From assembly GCA_026873275.1 (NCBI GenBank), contig JANTUC010000018.1:310001-374000 (forward strand): a stretch of DNA of 64,000 nucleotides, in the 5' to 3' direction. Source of the stretch: Pseudopithomyces maydicus (Eukaryota > Ascomycota > Dothideomycetes > Pleosporales > Didymosphaeriaceae). This document shows positions 20,388 through 33,652 of the stretch, in pieces (the stretch's first letter is position 1; each line of letters begins with the position of its first letter). Position numbers and translations under genes: made by a program. The notes below the pieces were generated by a model. That model was not told where the DNA came from and searched no databases. It saw only the letters and a program-made list of their open reading frames with translations.

Positions 20388-22870
20388 CCCTGGGAATGTT
20401 AGCGATGACTTTTCGCCCAAAAGTGAGTCAAACCAAACGCACGCTGCATGCTCACTGCGAAACGCATGTTCGCCATGTTGTGCTAGTAGTATCCCGCGGT
20501 GTCGCCTGCGCTGGAATGCTGTCCGGTCTCCTGCGCCCTGGGCGGGCCGGAGGGCGTGGCTGGCGGAATGCAATCAGTCTCGTGAGGGAGTGTTTCCGTG
20601 TCGGTAGGAATGTCGTTGTATATGTATATACGTGGGTACTTTGCGATGGCGCGATGGTGTGGGGAGCTCTTTCGCAGCTGGACCACTCGGCAATGCTTTC
20701 AACTGCGCCCAACAACCGTCAGAAGACCTGTCTTGCAGTTGGGGAAAAAACGGGGGTGGGGAGGGAGTAGGTAGGAGAGAGTGTTTAGCTTGTGACTATT
20801 GCTTGCTTCGTTCCAGCCCCAGCACTTTTGCAGCGCTCGAAATGCGTGAGGTTGGGGAGCTCGTCGCGGTGGCTGGGCTCGGTAGCCTACCCAGCCTCCC
20901 GCAGATACAAACACCGGCGCCCGGGGCAACGCACCCAACGAGCGCCAACGTCATCGCGCCCAGCCACCCGCCTCGTCCAACCACAGCCCAGAAGCCGTAT
21001 ATGCGGAGAATTAATGTCTGGGATCCGCGTGCCGGTACCTGCGTCTGCAATCTCTCCCAGCCTCTTTTTCGGCGACCCTTGCAACGTGGCAGCGGGCCGG
21101 CAGTGTGCTTCGAGCAGGATTTAGAGGGACTGGACACCGCCTGCGACCTGTTACGCGTTGCGCGCGCGGAGCCGAGTGTCGGTGTGAGTGACTGACCGTG
21201 TAGCCAAGTCGTGTCATATTTTGTGCATTCAGCCAGCAGTATGTATGCTGCTCGTATGTATGCTGCTCTATGTACATATTGTACATATATGTATCTGTCC
21301 GACCGTCCGCGACTGCACGTACACGACTGAGCCGTGTACCCCATGGAAACGATCCACGCACAACCAGCCAGCCAGACCGACAAGCCCAGCGAACCCATCA
21401 CGACATCTGACGACCCAGGATCCTCAGAAACACGCGTGGGGCAAAGCCTGGAACCACCACCGTCGATCCACTTTCGACGATCACCACCAGGATCACATCC
21501 GGGTCGAAAGACCTCCGGAGAAGCACCATTGTTGCCTGTGACGCTTCGCTGAAGACTGGTTTCGTAACATACACACCCTCCAACGACACTTTTTCAGACT
21601 ATTTGTCCTATGCTACGAGTCCCAGGTTGTCCACTCTTGATATCGTTAATAGCCCCATAGTGGTTTGTGCAAAAGCCTTTTCGCTGGGTACGGATGTAAG
21701 TACAGTGAATGGAATAGATAGCGACGGCTTGGTTAAGTCTTTTGATTCTTGCACGTACTCGTGTAGGCATTTACACGGCGATGCCTACTCCATGTTAACC
21801 CGTCAATTCGAATACACCGCTCTGTTCCCACAGCTACAACGATCCTCTCTTCCTCACATCAAAACCAAAAACAACAAACAACAATAAAAAATGCATTATA
21901 TCCCTAGTAATGCCCACGACGCTTCCCACCGCAACACAAACTACCCACACAATCTCCCACTATCATACCTCGCAGCTTAGCAACCCACCAACCTTCCCAA
22001 TTGAGCAACCCTGAAACCCATCGAAAACGGAGGGTCTGCGTCGTGCATTAGCGCTCCCAACACTCTGTCGAGCGCTCCAATCACAAAATTCAAAATCTAA
22101 TCATCTGATTTCCCTTTATGCATTCGCCATCCACTGTGCTTAGACATAGTCTATATGCATACATAGGTAGACTACCGTACATGCATACGTCTATACATAC
22201 TTACCCAAGTAAATGCCCAAGTATCAACTTCACAGATAGGTACTGTGAACCCCACCCCACCCCACCCCCACGCACTCCACCCCGCACCCCTCCACCAGGG
22301 TAGTACGATGCGTACAATGCATACATACGTGAGTAGTCTACATAGGAAAACGCATCGCATCACATCGCATCGCCCCGCCACCCTCGCGCCCTCCGACCCG
22401 ATCCGACTTGTCTCCGACGGGCCGGCCGCTCGCCGATATCTACATGTGAACGGCACATATGTTATGACCCCCATGTAGACCGGTGGGTGCGATGAACGGC
22501 CGAGCTGGGCGGACGCCGGGCGCCGGGCGCCGAGGTTGCGCGGGGTGGGGGAAGGTGGGGGAAGGTGGAGCGAGCGAGGGGGGTGCACTATGTAGGTAGG
22601 CCCGTATGTTACATAGGTAGAGTATGCAGGTAGGTAGGTGGTGTTTGGAGATGATGTGTACGTCTTCTGAGACAGGAGTGTTTATTGTGCGTGCGATGGG
22701 TGCGATGGAATGTTAGATACTTGTATCTTTTTTCGGTGGGTTGCGGGATGCATGATGTGTTCGGGTCTCGTGACCATGATTGTTCCAGGAATGATTGAGA
22801 TCATACTCAGCATATATATATATTGCGCATGTGTATTCTTTGCATGAAAACTTGGACTTCCCAATCCTAC
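20388..22870. other. gene-poor intergenic region
   Basis: About 2.5 kb without a supported gene. An open frame of 187 codons at 20,632-21,195 has no recognisable domain and overlaps antisense frames of similar length. Short simple repeats occur (a duplicated GTATGTATGCTGCTC near 21,240-21,270; C-rich CCCCA runs near 22,245-22,265; GTAGGTAGGTAGG near 22,625). The right end should contain the 3' end of the PKS gene. Confidence 0.5.
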
Positions 22871-25800
22871 TCACATAGTCCCGTCCAGCTCCTTCCGCAG
22901 AAGCTTTGATTTCCGGGCCAACCCACAGCAAAACTCCCTAATAGTCTGCGTCCCCAGGAACTCCAAGATCGGAACCGTGACTTGGATCTCGCTCGCGACC
23001 CAGTTCCGCATTTCCTAGTAAAACGAGCACGTTAGCTATTCTGTTGACACAAAAACAAATTGGCTGGTCAAAGGAACGGTCCATCTTACCACCGCGACGA
23101 GAGAATCTAATCCGTAACTGCTCATACTCTGCCTGTCGTCCATGATATCGGCCTCAGGCAGCATGAGCAGACTCGCAAACTTCGTCACCACCGCACCGAG
23201 GACGAGCTCTTCTGCCTCGGCCATCGTCCCAGCGCGCGGTAGCGTTTCCCTGATGCGCTGCTGTCCGGAGCCATTGACACCTACTGCATCGCCTACATCG
23301 CGTCCGCATGCTGCATCTAAAAGACCCATCTGCCGTGCGTGTGCGAATTGAGGAGCTGAATACAGAGCCCGAGCTTTGCCCCCGTTCTCTGCGAATCGCG
23401 CGGGCCATATACTCGTTATGATATTCCCCGGCTCGGTTGCCCCCCGCGTGAAAGGTTCACGAGCGCCTGGCCTCGCAGGAAGGCACGCCTCGATCAGCGC
23501 CATACACTCCGCCTCGGAAATAGCCTCGAACCCCTGCGAAAGCAGCTGGTTCCGCGTGTCCGTCCGATCAGCGACGTACCCGACTCCAACGACCATGCCC
23601 AGATCGAGCGTCGTGGTGGCGCGCCAGCCCAGCTGCGTGTTTCTGAAGCTGGCGAAGGCGTCTTGGAAGGTTCCGGCGGCGTTGTACGCTGCTTGGCTGG
23701 TGAGGCCTAGGATGGCGGTCATGGAGGAGAGCATCACGAAGAAGTCCATGTCGAGGGGGAGGAGCGCGTGGAGGTTCCAGGTGGCTTCTACCTTGGGTTT
23801 GAGGGAAGCTGTCCATTTGGAGACGTCCATGTTGCGGAATAGATCGTTCTGGATGACGAGGCCGAGGTGGAGGACGCCTTTGATGGGTGGTAAGGGGTGG
23901 GAGTCTAGCGCTTGCTTGAGTGCTGCTTTGTTGGAGGCATCGCATGTAAGGACGGTGATCTGAGCTCCGAGGTGCTTGAGGTCTCGGATTGTGTCTTGTG
24001 CCTCGGGGGCTGAGGCCCCGCTGCGAGATATGAAGATTAGATGGCGGGCACCGAGATGCCGTACCATGACGGTCGCAAAGGCACGCCCGATACCGCCCAA
24101 TCCACCGACTAACACATAAGCGGCGTCAGAACGTAGGGAAGGGCGAGGAGAACTTTGCGGCATGACCATTCCTACCTCTTCTTTCCGAGATTGCAACACA
24201 ATCTTGCCCATGTGTTGCCCGGTCTGCATCGCGCTCATCGCTTTCTCAATGTCCCCCAGTGGGAAGATAGCAATGGGCTCCATCGGATGTATTTCCTGCC
24301 GATGAGCCATCTGCATAATGGTTTCCCAGAGTTTTGAGCACTTCTCAGGTCGCTCGCGGAGGAGTGATACAATATCGACAGTCAAGAAACTGACATTCTT
24401 TGCGAGCGAAGCCATCTCAAGTGAGCTGTTGATCGCGATATCTCGTTGTCCCAGCTCAACGAACCGTCCCCAAGAAGCTAGACAACGCATCGAAGTACGC
24501 AGAAGCTCGCCTGATAACGTGTTGAAAACGACGTCTACGCCTTTGCCTGCTGTTGCTGCCATGACGCCGCTCTCGAAGCTAGTGTCTCGACTCCAGAAGA
24601 TATCCTTCTCTGCGATGCCATAACGATCCATAAGTAGACGCTTCTTCTCACCATTACTGACAGTGGCTAGAACGCGTGCACCAGTCCTCCGACACATCTG
24701 GATCAACGCCTGTCCCAAACCCCCAGCTGCCGCATGGATAAGAACCGTATCGGCCGCATCGACAGCCGCAATCCTTACCGAGTGGAGTGCAGCGCAGAAA
24801 GCAATCGGCAGAGCAGCTCCATCGGCAAAAGTCATATATTCCGGAATATGCTGCGTCAGACTCGCTGGCACCCGCACACATTGAGACATCGCACCTTCCG
24901 CAGGCGCGGCGACACGATCACCAACTCGGATTCTCGACTGATCGACCGCCGAACCGACGGCCTTCACGAGACCAGCGCACTCTAGACCCAGATCGGTGGC
25001 CTCGGTCTGACCCATGGCTATCATGACATCCCGGGGATTCAACGCAGTTGCTCGGACTTCGATTTCGACCTCGTCTACGCCTAGGGGTTTGGTCACTCGC
25101 ATGTCGTCGCTGAAATAGATACTGTTTAGCATTCCGAAGTGCGCAACTTCCGCTTTGAGCGCTCTGTCTGCTTGTAGTCCGGAATTCAGACTCTGGACGG
25201 AAGGTTGGAGGGTTCCCGCTCTAGATACAACAGAGTGCTCTACGGCAGCGTCGTTGGTGTATCGAAGCAACTGTATCATGCCGTTGCACTCGATGAACTC
25301 GAGCTCTGGGTCAGATCCAGTGCCTGAGTTTTGAAGGCTGTGTCGTTTATAGATGTCGAGCGCGTGGTGGTATACGTCTGTCACTGTCTTGAACAGATGG
25401 GCTGTTTCTGGCGCGTCTTCTCCTGGTTCAAGGTCAAGATGGATCAGAGGGCCGCCAATTTCTGTTCGCAGAGTACGTATAAGACCACTAGCTAGGGCCA
25501 GGTCTGGTGAAGTGCAATCGGGATGACATGCACCTCTTGTTACCCACATGACGCACTCGCTGTTGGTGAGTAGGTACTTGATGGCGTCCCAGCTAGCTTT
25601 GTCGATACTACGGAGTATAGATGAGGAGCCGAGCTCGAGAAATATTGTGTGCACGTTTTCGTTGGATTGGTCCGTTTCGAAATTCTGTACGTACTGCTCC
25701 AGCGTAGAAGATCGGACAGACCCTATACTTTCGAAAGATTTGCATGCTGCCTCGATAATCGATGAAGAGCATTCTGAGCCTGTTATGATACGAACCATGC

Positions 25801-28800
25801 ATGTAGAAGACGTATCTTCGTGCTTCTTATCGGAAACAGCTGTTGATATCATTGTTTTCCCCTTGTGTGTTAGATCGTCTTCCGTGTCCCATACCGCTGC
25901 TTCCACCCCGGAGAACCCAGTCTTTTGAAGGAGCTGGTTCCAGTCTTCTTCATCCATCAAGGGAGATTCTTTTCTTTGCTCTTCTTCTGCTACCCACCAC
26001 CCGGGAAAGATGCCAAACAAGTCATGTACATCTCCGTATGGCTTGCGCATCAGTTCGAGAAGGACAAGTGTGCCTCCAGGCTTCAATAACTGACGCGTAT
26101 GCTGCATTGTGCGCTCGAGGTTTCTCGTCGCATGTAACACATTGAATGCTATGATCAGGTCATAGTTTCCAGCAACGAACCCTTGTTCTACAGGGTCCGT
26201 TTCCATGTTGAGCTTGTGGTAGGCAATGGGGAGGTGGTCCCACCCCTTTTCGCTCACCTTCTTTTGGAACGGGCCGAAGAAGCCTGATGAGATATCTGTG
26301 AAATCGTAGGATGAGAATCGCGGCATACTATCTTCAGAAGTTCCAACTAGTGTCTCCAGGATAGGAATTGTAGCACCTCCCGTTCCAGCGCCGATTTCGA
26401 GCACACGAAGACTGGGATTCTGATGAGCAAGTAGGTCCACGATTGCGGCCGCTTGATTGCACGATCTTTGTAAGCGGATGTTGTTGGCGTAGTATCGGCC
26501 GAGAGCATCACCGCGTGTCACGACGGAGAGCACATCCACCTCATCGCGTAGGAATGCGGGGAGATGATCGCCCACAAGTGCCACGAAGGAACCCTCGTCG
26601 CCAGTATTATTTCGTACCTGTTCCCACACAGCATTACGCTCCTCGGGTGTCTTGCTGATCCATGTTTTGACGTCATGTGGATTGCGGCCTGTGAGCACAT
26701 CGTCCCGCATGCGTGTTAACAAGCTGTAGAGCTTCGCCCGATCCTCATTGTTCGGGGGAGTTCATTGATATCTGACACCTCCGCAAGTGTCCTCTCAGCT
26801 ATAATGTAGCCCATTTCCTCAAGAAGAAGCAAGCTCTTCCGTTCTGTCTCTGGGTCGGAAGTCCGCAAGTGGACACAAAGATTAGACAATAGCTCCGATG
26901 TGAGAAAGTCAGGATTCGGTTTGAGAAGTGGTCTCATGCACTTTTTGATGGGAACGCTGTCCCTCAGGTCATGTTCGCTGCCACCAGTCAGAGAAGTAAG
27001 TGTCAATCTATCAATCTGTAGCGAGGGCTCTGGATGCGTTGTCCTCTCTCTTACTAGCTGCCCCTTCAGCGACACTACTGTCTGACGTCGACTGGCTTTA
27101 TCGACATCTACAGCAACTTGAAATTGCTCTCCAGGCATCTGCGAAATACTGGCTGAAATGTAGACATTTGAGATAAGAGTTGGTACCACAGCACCCTGAT
27201 CATCAAGCCGTAGCGGAATTACGGCATGAAAGCATGCATCCAGAAATGCAGGGTGTATGATGAAGGGGCTGTGATATTGCATCGGCATGTACGAAGACAC
27301 GTCAGGCACATTGATAGTTCCCAAAGCCTTCGTTCCTTTACCATTGTGGCGAACCTGTTCCAAGTTTTGGAATGAAGGTCCATACTCGAGTCCAATGGCT
27401 GTGAGGCGGTCATACAGAGTGGCAGATTCGATTCGATGTGTGCACGCATGTTCTGAGGTGCGCCACATATCGCTTATCCTGGCTCTTTCCAGCTCTTCTA
27501 GGTGATTGCTACTGACTTCGTTATTGCTGCTGTTGTTGTGATCGACCCAACGAACAGCGATACGACCGCGGCAATGCTCTGACCATTTGTCGTCCCCACC
27601 GCAAGATGTGACAGAAAACTCGCTCCACCTATGAAATGTAGACGAGCCTGTCTCACGGGAACCTCTACCCTGGGAAGGCCGCAAGGTCAGCATCGTCTCT
27701 ACCTCATCTGTGCTGTCCGGAATTACAAGCGCCTGCTCAATCACCACCTCACGCATCTCGAAGCCATCAATCGCTCTTTTCGTACACTCATTCGATGCAA
27801 TGGTATACTGACGGGCAGCTTCAATTGCCATGCAAATGAAACCTGCTGCTGGGTACACAGTCAGGCCTTGAACTCGGTGGTGTCGCAGCCATGGTAGCTC
27901 TGACACACGTATCCAATTACGCCAGCGCGGTTCGAGTGGGTTATTAAAGCGAACAATTGCGCCGAGTAGATCATGGCGTGCCTCGCTACGCATGCGATAC
28001 AGTTGGCTCTCGCGTGGCTCTGCCCAGTAACGTTGCGAGTGATTCCAGGGATAAGAAGGGAGGCCTGTGACAAGAGAGCATTTGATTCGGTTATCGACTT
28101 TAGGGTCATGCTCCAACCCACTGTTCAACAGTAGTTTATTTTCCCCTCCAGACACTCCGTTGGATAATGGAGCATGCACAGCTGGACTGAGACTTTGGTT
28201 GGCACGGCTCAGATTTACAGCGAACCCCTTCTCAAAGAGTGCAGCAGCCATTTTTAGCGCAGTCTCGTGGGCGTTTTCCTTGCGTCGCAACACAGACAAA
28301 TAGGAGAATCCTGAAAGAGTTGATTCGGCCTGCAGTATCTGGCGAATAGGCCCGGAAAGCGCGGCATGAGGCCCGATTTCCACAAGAACCTCGACAGGTG
28401 CTACGTTCTGGACCTCGATGTCCTCGGGAAAATTCTTATTCTTTTTACCCGTACCACCCAGCTCATGACATAGTACTCTCAAGGCGTCGCTAAAACGTAC
28501 TGGTCGAACGAGATTGTCTACCCAGTAGTCAGCGCGAACTTGACTTGCTTCATCAAAGCGCTCTCCAGATACAGACGAAAACATGGGCACTTTCGCAGAC
28601 AATATTTCTTCATACTGGCGCTCAGAATTGAGCAGTACAGTGCGGTAGTCGTCAGCCACAGCTTGCATAGACAGCGAGTGATATGCTACGTTGACAGGAA
28701 GCTTGTGGACTTGAACTCCGCGAGACTTGCATAGTGCAACGAGCTCATCAATGCTCTCAGAAGGACCCGATACAGTGAAGCTATTTGGACTGTTGTAGCA

Positions 28801-31184
28801 AGCGATGTTGCACTCGCCCTGACCGCCGTGAGGCTTCAGTTCGTCAAGGAGTTGGTGAATTTCTGATTCGGATGCAGCAATGGCCGCCATACCACCACTT
28901 GCCACCTCAGGCCGTGATGATACCACACCCCGGAAGTAAGCGATAGTCATAGCAGCCCGCGCACTAATGAGTCCCGCTGCGTAGGCAGCTGCTATCTCGC
29001 CACTCGAATGACCTACTACGCCTGCTGGAGATATACCCCAGTCTGACAGAAGATCGACCAACGCCAGTTGTACTGCTGTGCATAGTGGCTGACTGAATTG
29101 CGTCAGCCCGACTCGTGTTGACTTTTCGTCTCGACTCAGTTCCTCAATGGTAGACCAGTCTGCCCCTAATTCTTGCAGCCAGGAGTCGCAACGAGCAAGC
29201 GATTGAGCAAATGTTGGAGCACAGGCTAGTAGTTCTCGTCCCATGGCAAACCATGCCGCACCCTGACCTGTGAACACAAACGCCACTCTGGGTGGAGTCC
29301 GACGCAGTGTGAAAGTATGACCTGGGGTCTGAAGCGCCGCGATGAGATCAGCTCGCGTACTAGCAACGAAAGCAGCGCGGTGAGGTAGGAGGCTTCGGCG
29401 ATCATTCAGTGTATGTGCAAGATCTGAGAGTGTGCTGTCGCTGTCGTCGTAGCTCCCGCCTTCAAGATACGAAGCAAGCCGCGAGGTCTGAGTAGAGCCG
29501 GCCTCAGGATCGAAAGCTGAAAGTGTAAAGATACGATGTTGATGTCCAACACTCTCGCCATTTTGCTCTTCGATGTTGGGCTGATCTTTTGGCGGTGTTG
29601 TGTATCCATTCTGCGCTGCTGCAAACTCTTCCCCATGTTCTGATATGTGGTATCCATTAATCTTATTATGGGTAGTAGAGTTGAAACTTAAGATACCAGT
29701 CAGATTCATTATCTTATTCAAAGTTGTTAGGCTGGCAAGATAGGTTTGCGTGTGTTCCAAGATAGCACAGGCGTTGGTTCCTCCGTACCCAAAGCCGCTG
29801 ATAGAAGCGCGAATTGCACCCGTAAGACTCGGCTTCCACGGCTGGGCTGTCCGCGGAACTTCCAAATTCCAATCGTCAAACGGTATTCGCTCGTTTGGAT
29901 TTTGAAAGACAGCGTTCGGCACAATAGTTTGGCGTTCCAGCATCATAATCGTTTTCACCAAGCCAGCCGCGCCTGCGGCACCCTCTAAATGGCCTATATT
30001 CGTCTTCACTGAACCAATGATTAGAGGCGCTTCTCTCGACTGTTGGCAGAAAACATCAGAAAGGGCAGAAGCTTCTATCGGATCACCTGCTTGGGTGCCC
30101 GTTCCATGACACTCAGCATAGGTTGTGTCCCTCGGATCCAGACCTGCATCCTTCTGTGCCCTACTTAGAAGCTTGGCTTGCGCTTTTGCACTTGGAAATG
30201 ATATACCGGGAGTTCGACCATCTGAATTGCAGCCAGTATTCCGGATAACAGCCCGTATGGAGTCACCATCACGCAGCGCATCAGCCAATGGTTTGAGCAC
30301 AAGGGCCGCTGCGCCCTCGCCTCGCCCATAGCCATTTGCACGTGCATCGTGAGTGTAGCTGCGCCCATCAGGTGATAGTAAGCGCATCGTTGTGAAAGTA
30401 TTGAACAAGTCATGGTCCAGCAGCGCGTTGGCCCCAGCTACCACGGCGCCACGGCAATCGCCTGTCCGGATGGCTGCGCAGGCGAGATGCAACGCCACCA
30501 GACTAGATGAGCATGCAGTATCCAGCAAGATGGATGGTCCAGTGAGATTAAAAAAGTAGGATAGACGGTTCGCGAGGAGCGAGTCTCCTGATCCAGACAT
30601 CTGGTACATTGGCACTGCGTCTGGGTCGCGCAAAGTTACATGAGCCCAGTCTTTGCAAAAGCAGCCTACGAATACACCTATGGGCGCTCCAGATATGGAT
30701 GCCATTGGTATTCCAGCATCCTCGAATGCTTCATACGTGCACTCGAGCAAAAGTCGCTGCTGCGGGTCAAGTGCCTGGTGCAACGAAAGTCAGAGGCTTC
30801 AAGGATGAGCTTTGAATTAGAGATTTGACTTACTGCAGCTTCAGATTTGGTTATGTTGAAAAATGGCGCATCAAAAAGGCCAAGATCTTCTTCCATAAAA
30901 AAGCCGCCCTTGACGTGGGACTATGGAAAGGTTCTGATCAGTCACGAAGCACAATGAATCAACCCTGAAAGGCTGCCATTGATATCACGACTTACCGAAC
31001 CATTTCTACCTGGATCTGGGTGGTAAAAAGCTTTATGGTTGAAGCGTATTGATGGAATTGGCGTCCACGCATCACGCCCTTCGACCATCATATCCCATAG
31101 CTTTTCCGGATTGTAGGCTTCCCCGGGAAACCGCCCCGCCACGCCAACAATAGCTATAGGCATCATATTTGGGTCTTGATGCAT
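22871..31184 (-). CDS. highly reducing type I polyketide synthase, KS-AT-DH-MT-ER-KR-ACP
   Basis: Four exons (31184-30996, 30920-30834, 30774-23090, 23014-22871) encode about 2,701 residues. KS: active Cys in DTACSSS (about 180), His in AECHGTGT (315) and NIGHLEG (354). AT: GHSSGEIAAAYAAG with the catalytic Ser (about 682). DH: HHRVQGLTVYP (about 1058) and a distal HPAFLDACFH Asp. C-methyltransferase: VLEIGAGTGG (about 1551). ER: NADPH loop HAAAGGLGQ. KR: LVGGLGGIGRA and the Ser/Tyr/Asn set in MLSSMTA..AAYNAAG. ACP: YGLDSLVA with the phosphopantetheine Ser (about 2648). All catalytic residues look intact, so a methylated, fully reduced chain is plausible. A G5 run at 26754-26758 breaks the frame between DH and MT; one more base joins both halves and fixes the phase sum. 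No thioesterase or release domain is present. Confidence 0.93.
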
Positions 31185-33551
31185 GTTGGGTCTGCAAGCA
31201 TGGTACAGAAATAGAAAGTATGGCTACTTGTAGACAGTGTGGTTGATCGAAGGTGAGAGAAAAGTACGGTTCCTCAAAGGTGGGGAGGTAAGTGCGGTTA
31301 CTCAAGGATGAGAGAATAGTTCTTAGAGAAGTTCAGATAAAACCCTCTCTCTAAGGAAGTTTGGAATTGAAAACCCCATAAACCTGTCTTAAACATTTTG
31401 GATATCGGGAAGCTCCACTAGTTACAACGTATCTTCTTGCGGCTAGCTACTTTTTTGCGAGTAGGATTCGAAATATCGATCGCCTTCTATCTTCTGGGCG
31501 GATCCTTCAAGGCGTTTGAAATGAAAGTTTCCGTCCATTGAAACCCAGCAATAACATGCAGAGCGGAATGGGATAAGGCTGGCCAAGTATGGCAGTGCAT
31601 ATCAACATGCGCGTTCGTGCATGTAGGCCCCCATTGTTGCAGGTCGCCTTTGTGCACTGTCCCAAAAGCTAGCACAATGACCAATAAAAACTACAAACAC
31701 TACTGCTAAATTGCCTGTGCCCACGAGGATTCGAGGTATCCACGGGTCCATCATCTTCACGCTAACATGCCTTCAAGGCATAGACCATGACATAACGAGA
31801 TGTGTGTATCGATCCGGTAGATATAACGAAAGAAACGCCACGTTATTCTGACACCATCTCTCTGATGATGTAGAATGCTAGAAAATTTAGGTAAGAACTT
31901 AAGAACGCCTGGCTCGACGATTCAGCTTTCTTTGGGTACACATAATCTCTGAAATCACATGTACTGATATATAATCTTCTCTATATGTGATTTCCCACGT
32001 GGTAGGAGTAGTGCAGTCATGCCTACTGGAACCTATTGCGTTAACGCGCACCGCAACCACAAAGTATTTCGAACTACCCACACATTCCACCAACAAATGA
32101 GGCATACCATAGATACACCGCGCATGCACCAAAAAGCCTTGACCGCCATTGGAACATTATTAATACAACTACTCCGCGGAAGCCTCCTCGGAAGCCTGCT
32201 ACGATGTATGTTGATATCCGGGCGATTGATGACCGCATGGGGCACCAAAAGATGGACGCCTAATCCCGAACGCACCTACACGAGCGACTTTGCAAGGCTG
32301 CATGCGGCGCCAATCCGCCAAGCGCTACACTTAGTCGCCCCCAAGCCGTGTATGTGACCTTTGGCTCGGGTCTTGACGCCAAAAGATACTGGGAGCCTGA
32401 CGCCAATGTCCGGTGCTTTCACCGACTATTGCCTCGCCAGATCAGATTATCCATACAGCCGTTAACATAGCTAGTGTAACCTTGCAGGGGGTTTACAAAG
32501 GCGTTGGCGGATCGATATGTTTATCATTGCCGTGGGGGTCTAACTAGAATGTTTCGACACCAGCCGGTGGCGAACCAGACGCAACGAATTCATGCATGTG
32601 ATGAAAAATCAGCAGAACAAAAGAATGGACTTGGGGACTCATCTTGGAAAGGCGGTAGTACTACGTGAAAATAACCCCTGTATGTTTCCAGACGTGCACC
32701 AAAACCCCACGACGTAGCACACATAAACATCATTCAGCCATTCTCCATCCAATGCCTTCAACACCCACGACCCCCAACCTCCGATCTACATTTCACCCAC
32801 AGAAAAAAAAAGCACAAAAAATCGCACATTGTTATTCATACTCATAAAAAAATAAAACACTCTACCAAACAACTTCTCCCATTTCACGTCCTAATCGTCG
32901 CCTCTTCCCCCAATTTACTTACCTATTACCTCTTATACCTCCTCTCTTTTTTACCTTTTCACTCACTCATACATTCCTGTAAAAGATGAACAACCCAGTG
33001 CTTAACATGAAGAGAAACATGCAAACTCGACTCGATAGATCGGATAGCCCTGGAGCCCTCGGACTTCACCACGTGAACTGTCACGTGATCCGTGACCGAC
33101 CCGATCACCTGATCCTATATTCCCAGGGCTCCAGGGCTAATTTATCTAGGTAGAATCGTCTATGAACTCGATATTCCTCTTATAGATGTCCGTATCGCAA
33201 ACCATCAGTTTCGCTTATATAAATGCACTGTCGGTTGCACAGCTCTAAACTTGATAAATCCACCCAGTAACCCGGTACCTAATCAAGCATTCAGATAATC
33301 AAGCAACCTGAACCCCCTGCCTCCGTCCCTCTATCTAGGGTTGAAGAATTAGGATGAAAAAAGGGTGATAGCGATGTGTGTTTAGGTGTGTGGATAGGGG
33401 TATACATGGAAGGGTAATTACACGGAGAAGTATGCATGTTCTTTCTCTTTCCTTTTCATTTTATTATCTTCACACACACGCGCATATACACACATGCACG
33501 ATTATCATTTTATCTCATTCGTCCTCTGATTCAACCCCTCTCCTTTGACAC
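31185..33551. other. gene-poor intergenic region upstream of the PKS
   Basis: About 2.4 kb with no supported gene. It includes the PKS promoter and a short TIR element at 33,045-33,139. A 112-codon open frame at 32,019-32,357 has no recognisable content. No transcription-factor or tailoring-enzyme gene for the PKS lies here. Confidence 0.55.
33045..33139. mobile_element. candidate MITE with perfect 15-bp terminal inverted repeats
   Basis: TAGCCCTGGAGCCCT at 33,045-33,059 is the exact reverse complement of AGGGCTCCAGGGCTA at 33,125-33,139. The outer TA on both sides could be a TA target duplication with 13-bp terminal repeats, as in Tc1/mariner-derived MITEs. The 65-bp interior has CACGTGA repeated in a near-palindrome and no coding capacity. 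A single copy is visible in this window, so mobility is inferred. Confidence 0.55.
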
Positions 33552-33611
33552 CTACATCCTAATCCGCAGCCCCGTTCCCCCCGTCCTCTCACTCTCGCCC
33601 TCGCCCACACT

Positions 33612-33652
<41 letters not shown>

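Noticed and set aside
20632..21195. 187-codon frame between FIG1 and PKS
   Set aside because: No recognisable domain; overlapped by antisense frames of similar size, as expected in GC-rich noncoding DNA.
26754..26758. Programmed ribosomal frameshift in the PKS
   Set aside because: The same kind of break occurs at unrelated runs in many genes, which points to base calling rather than translational recoding.
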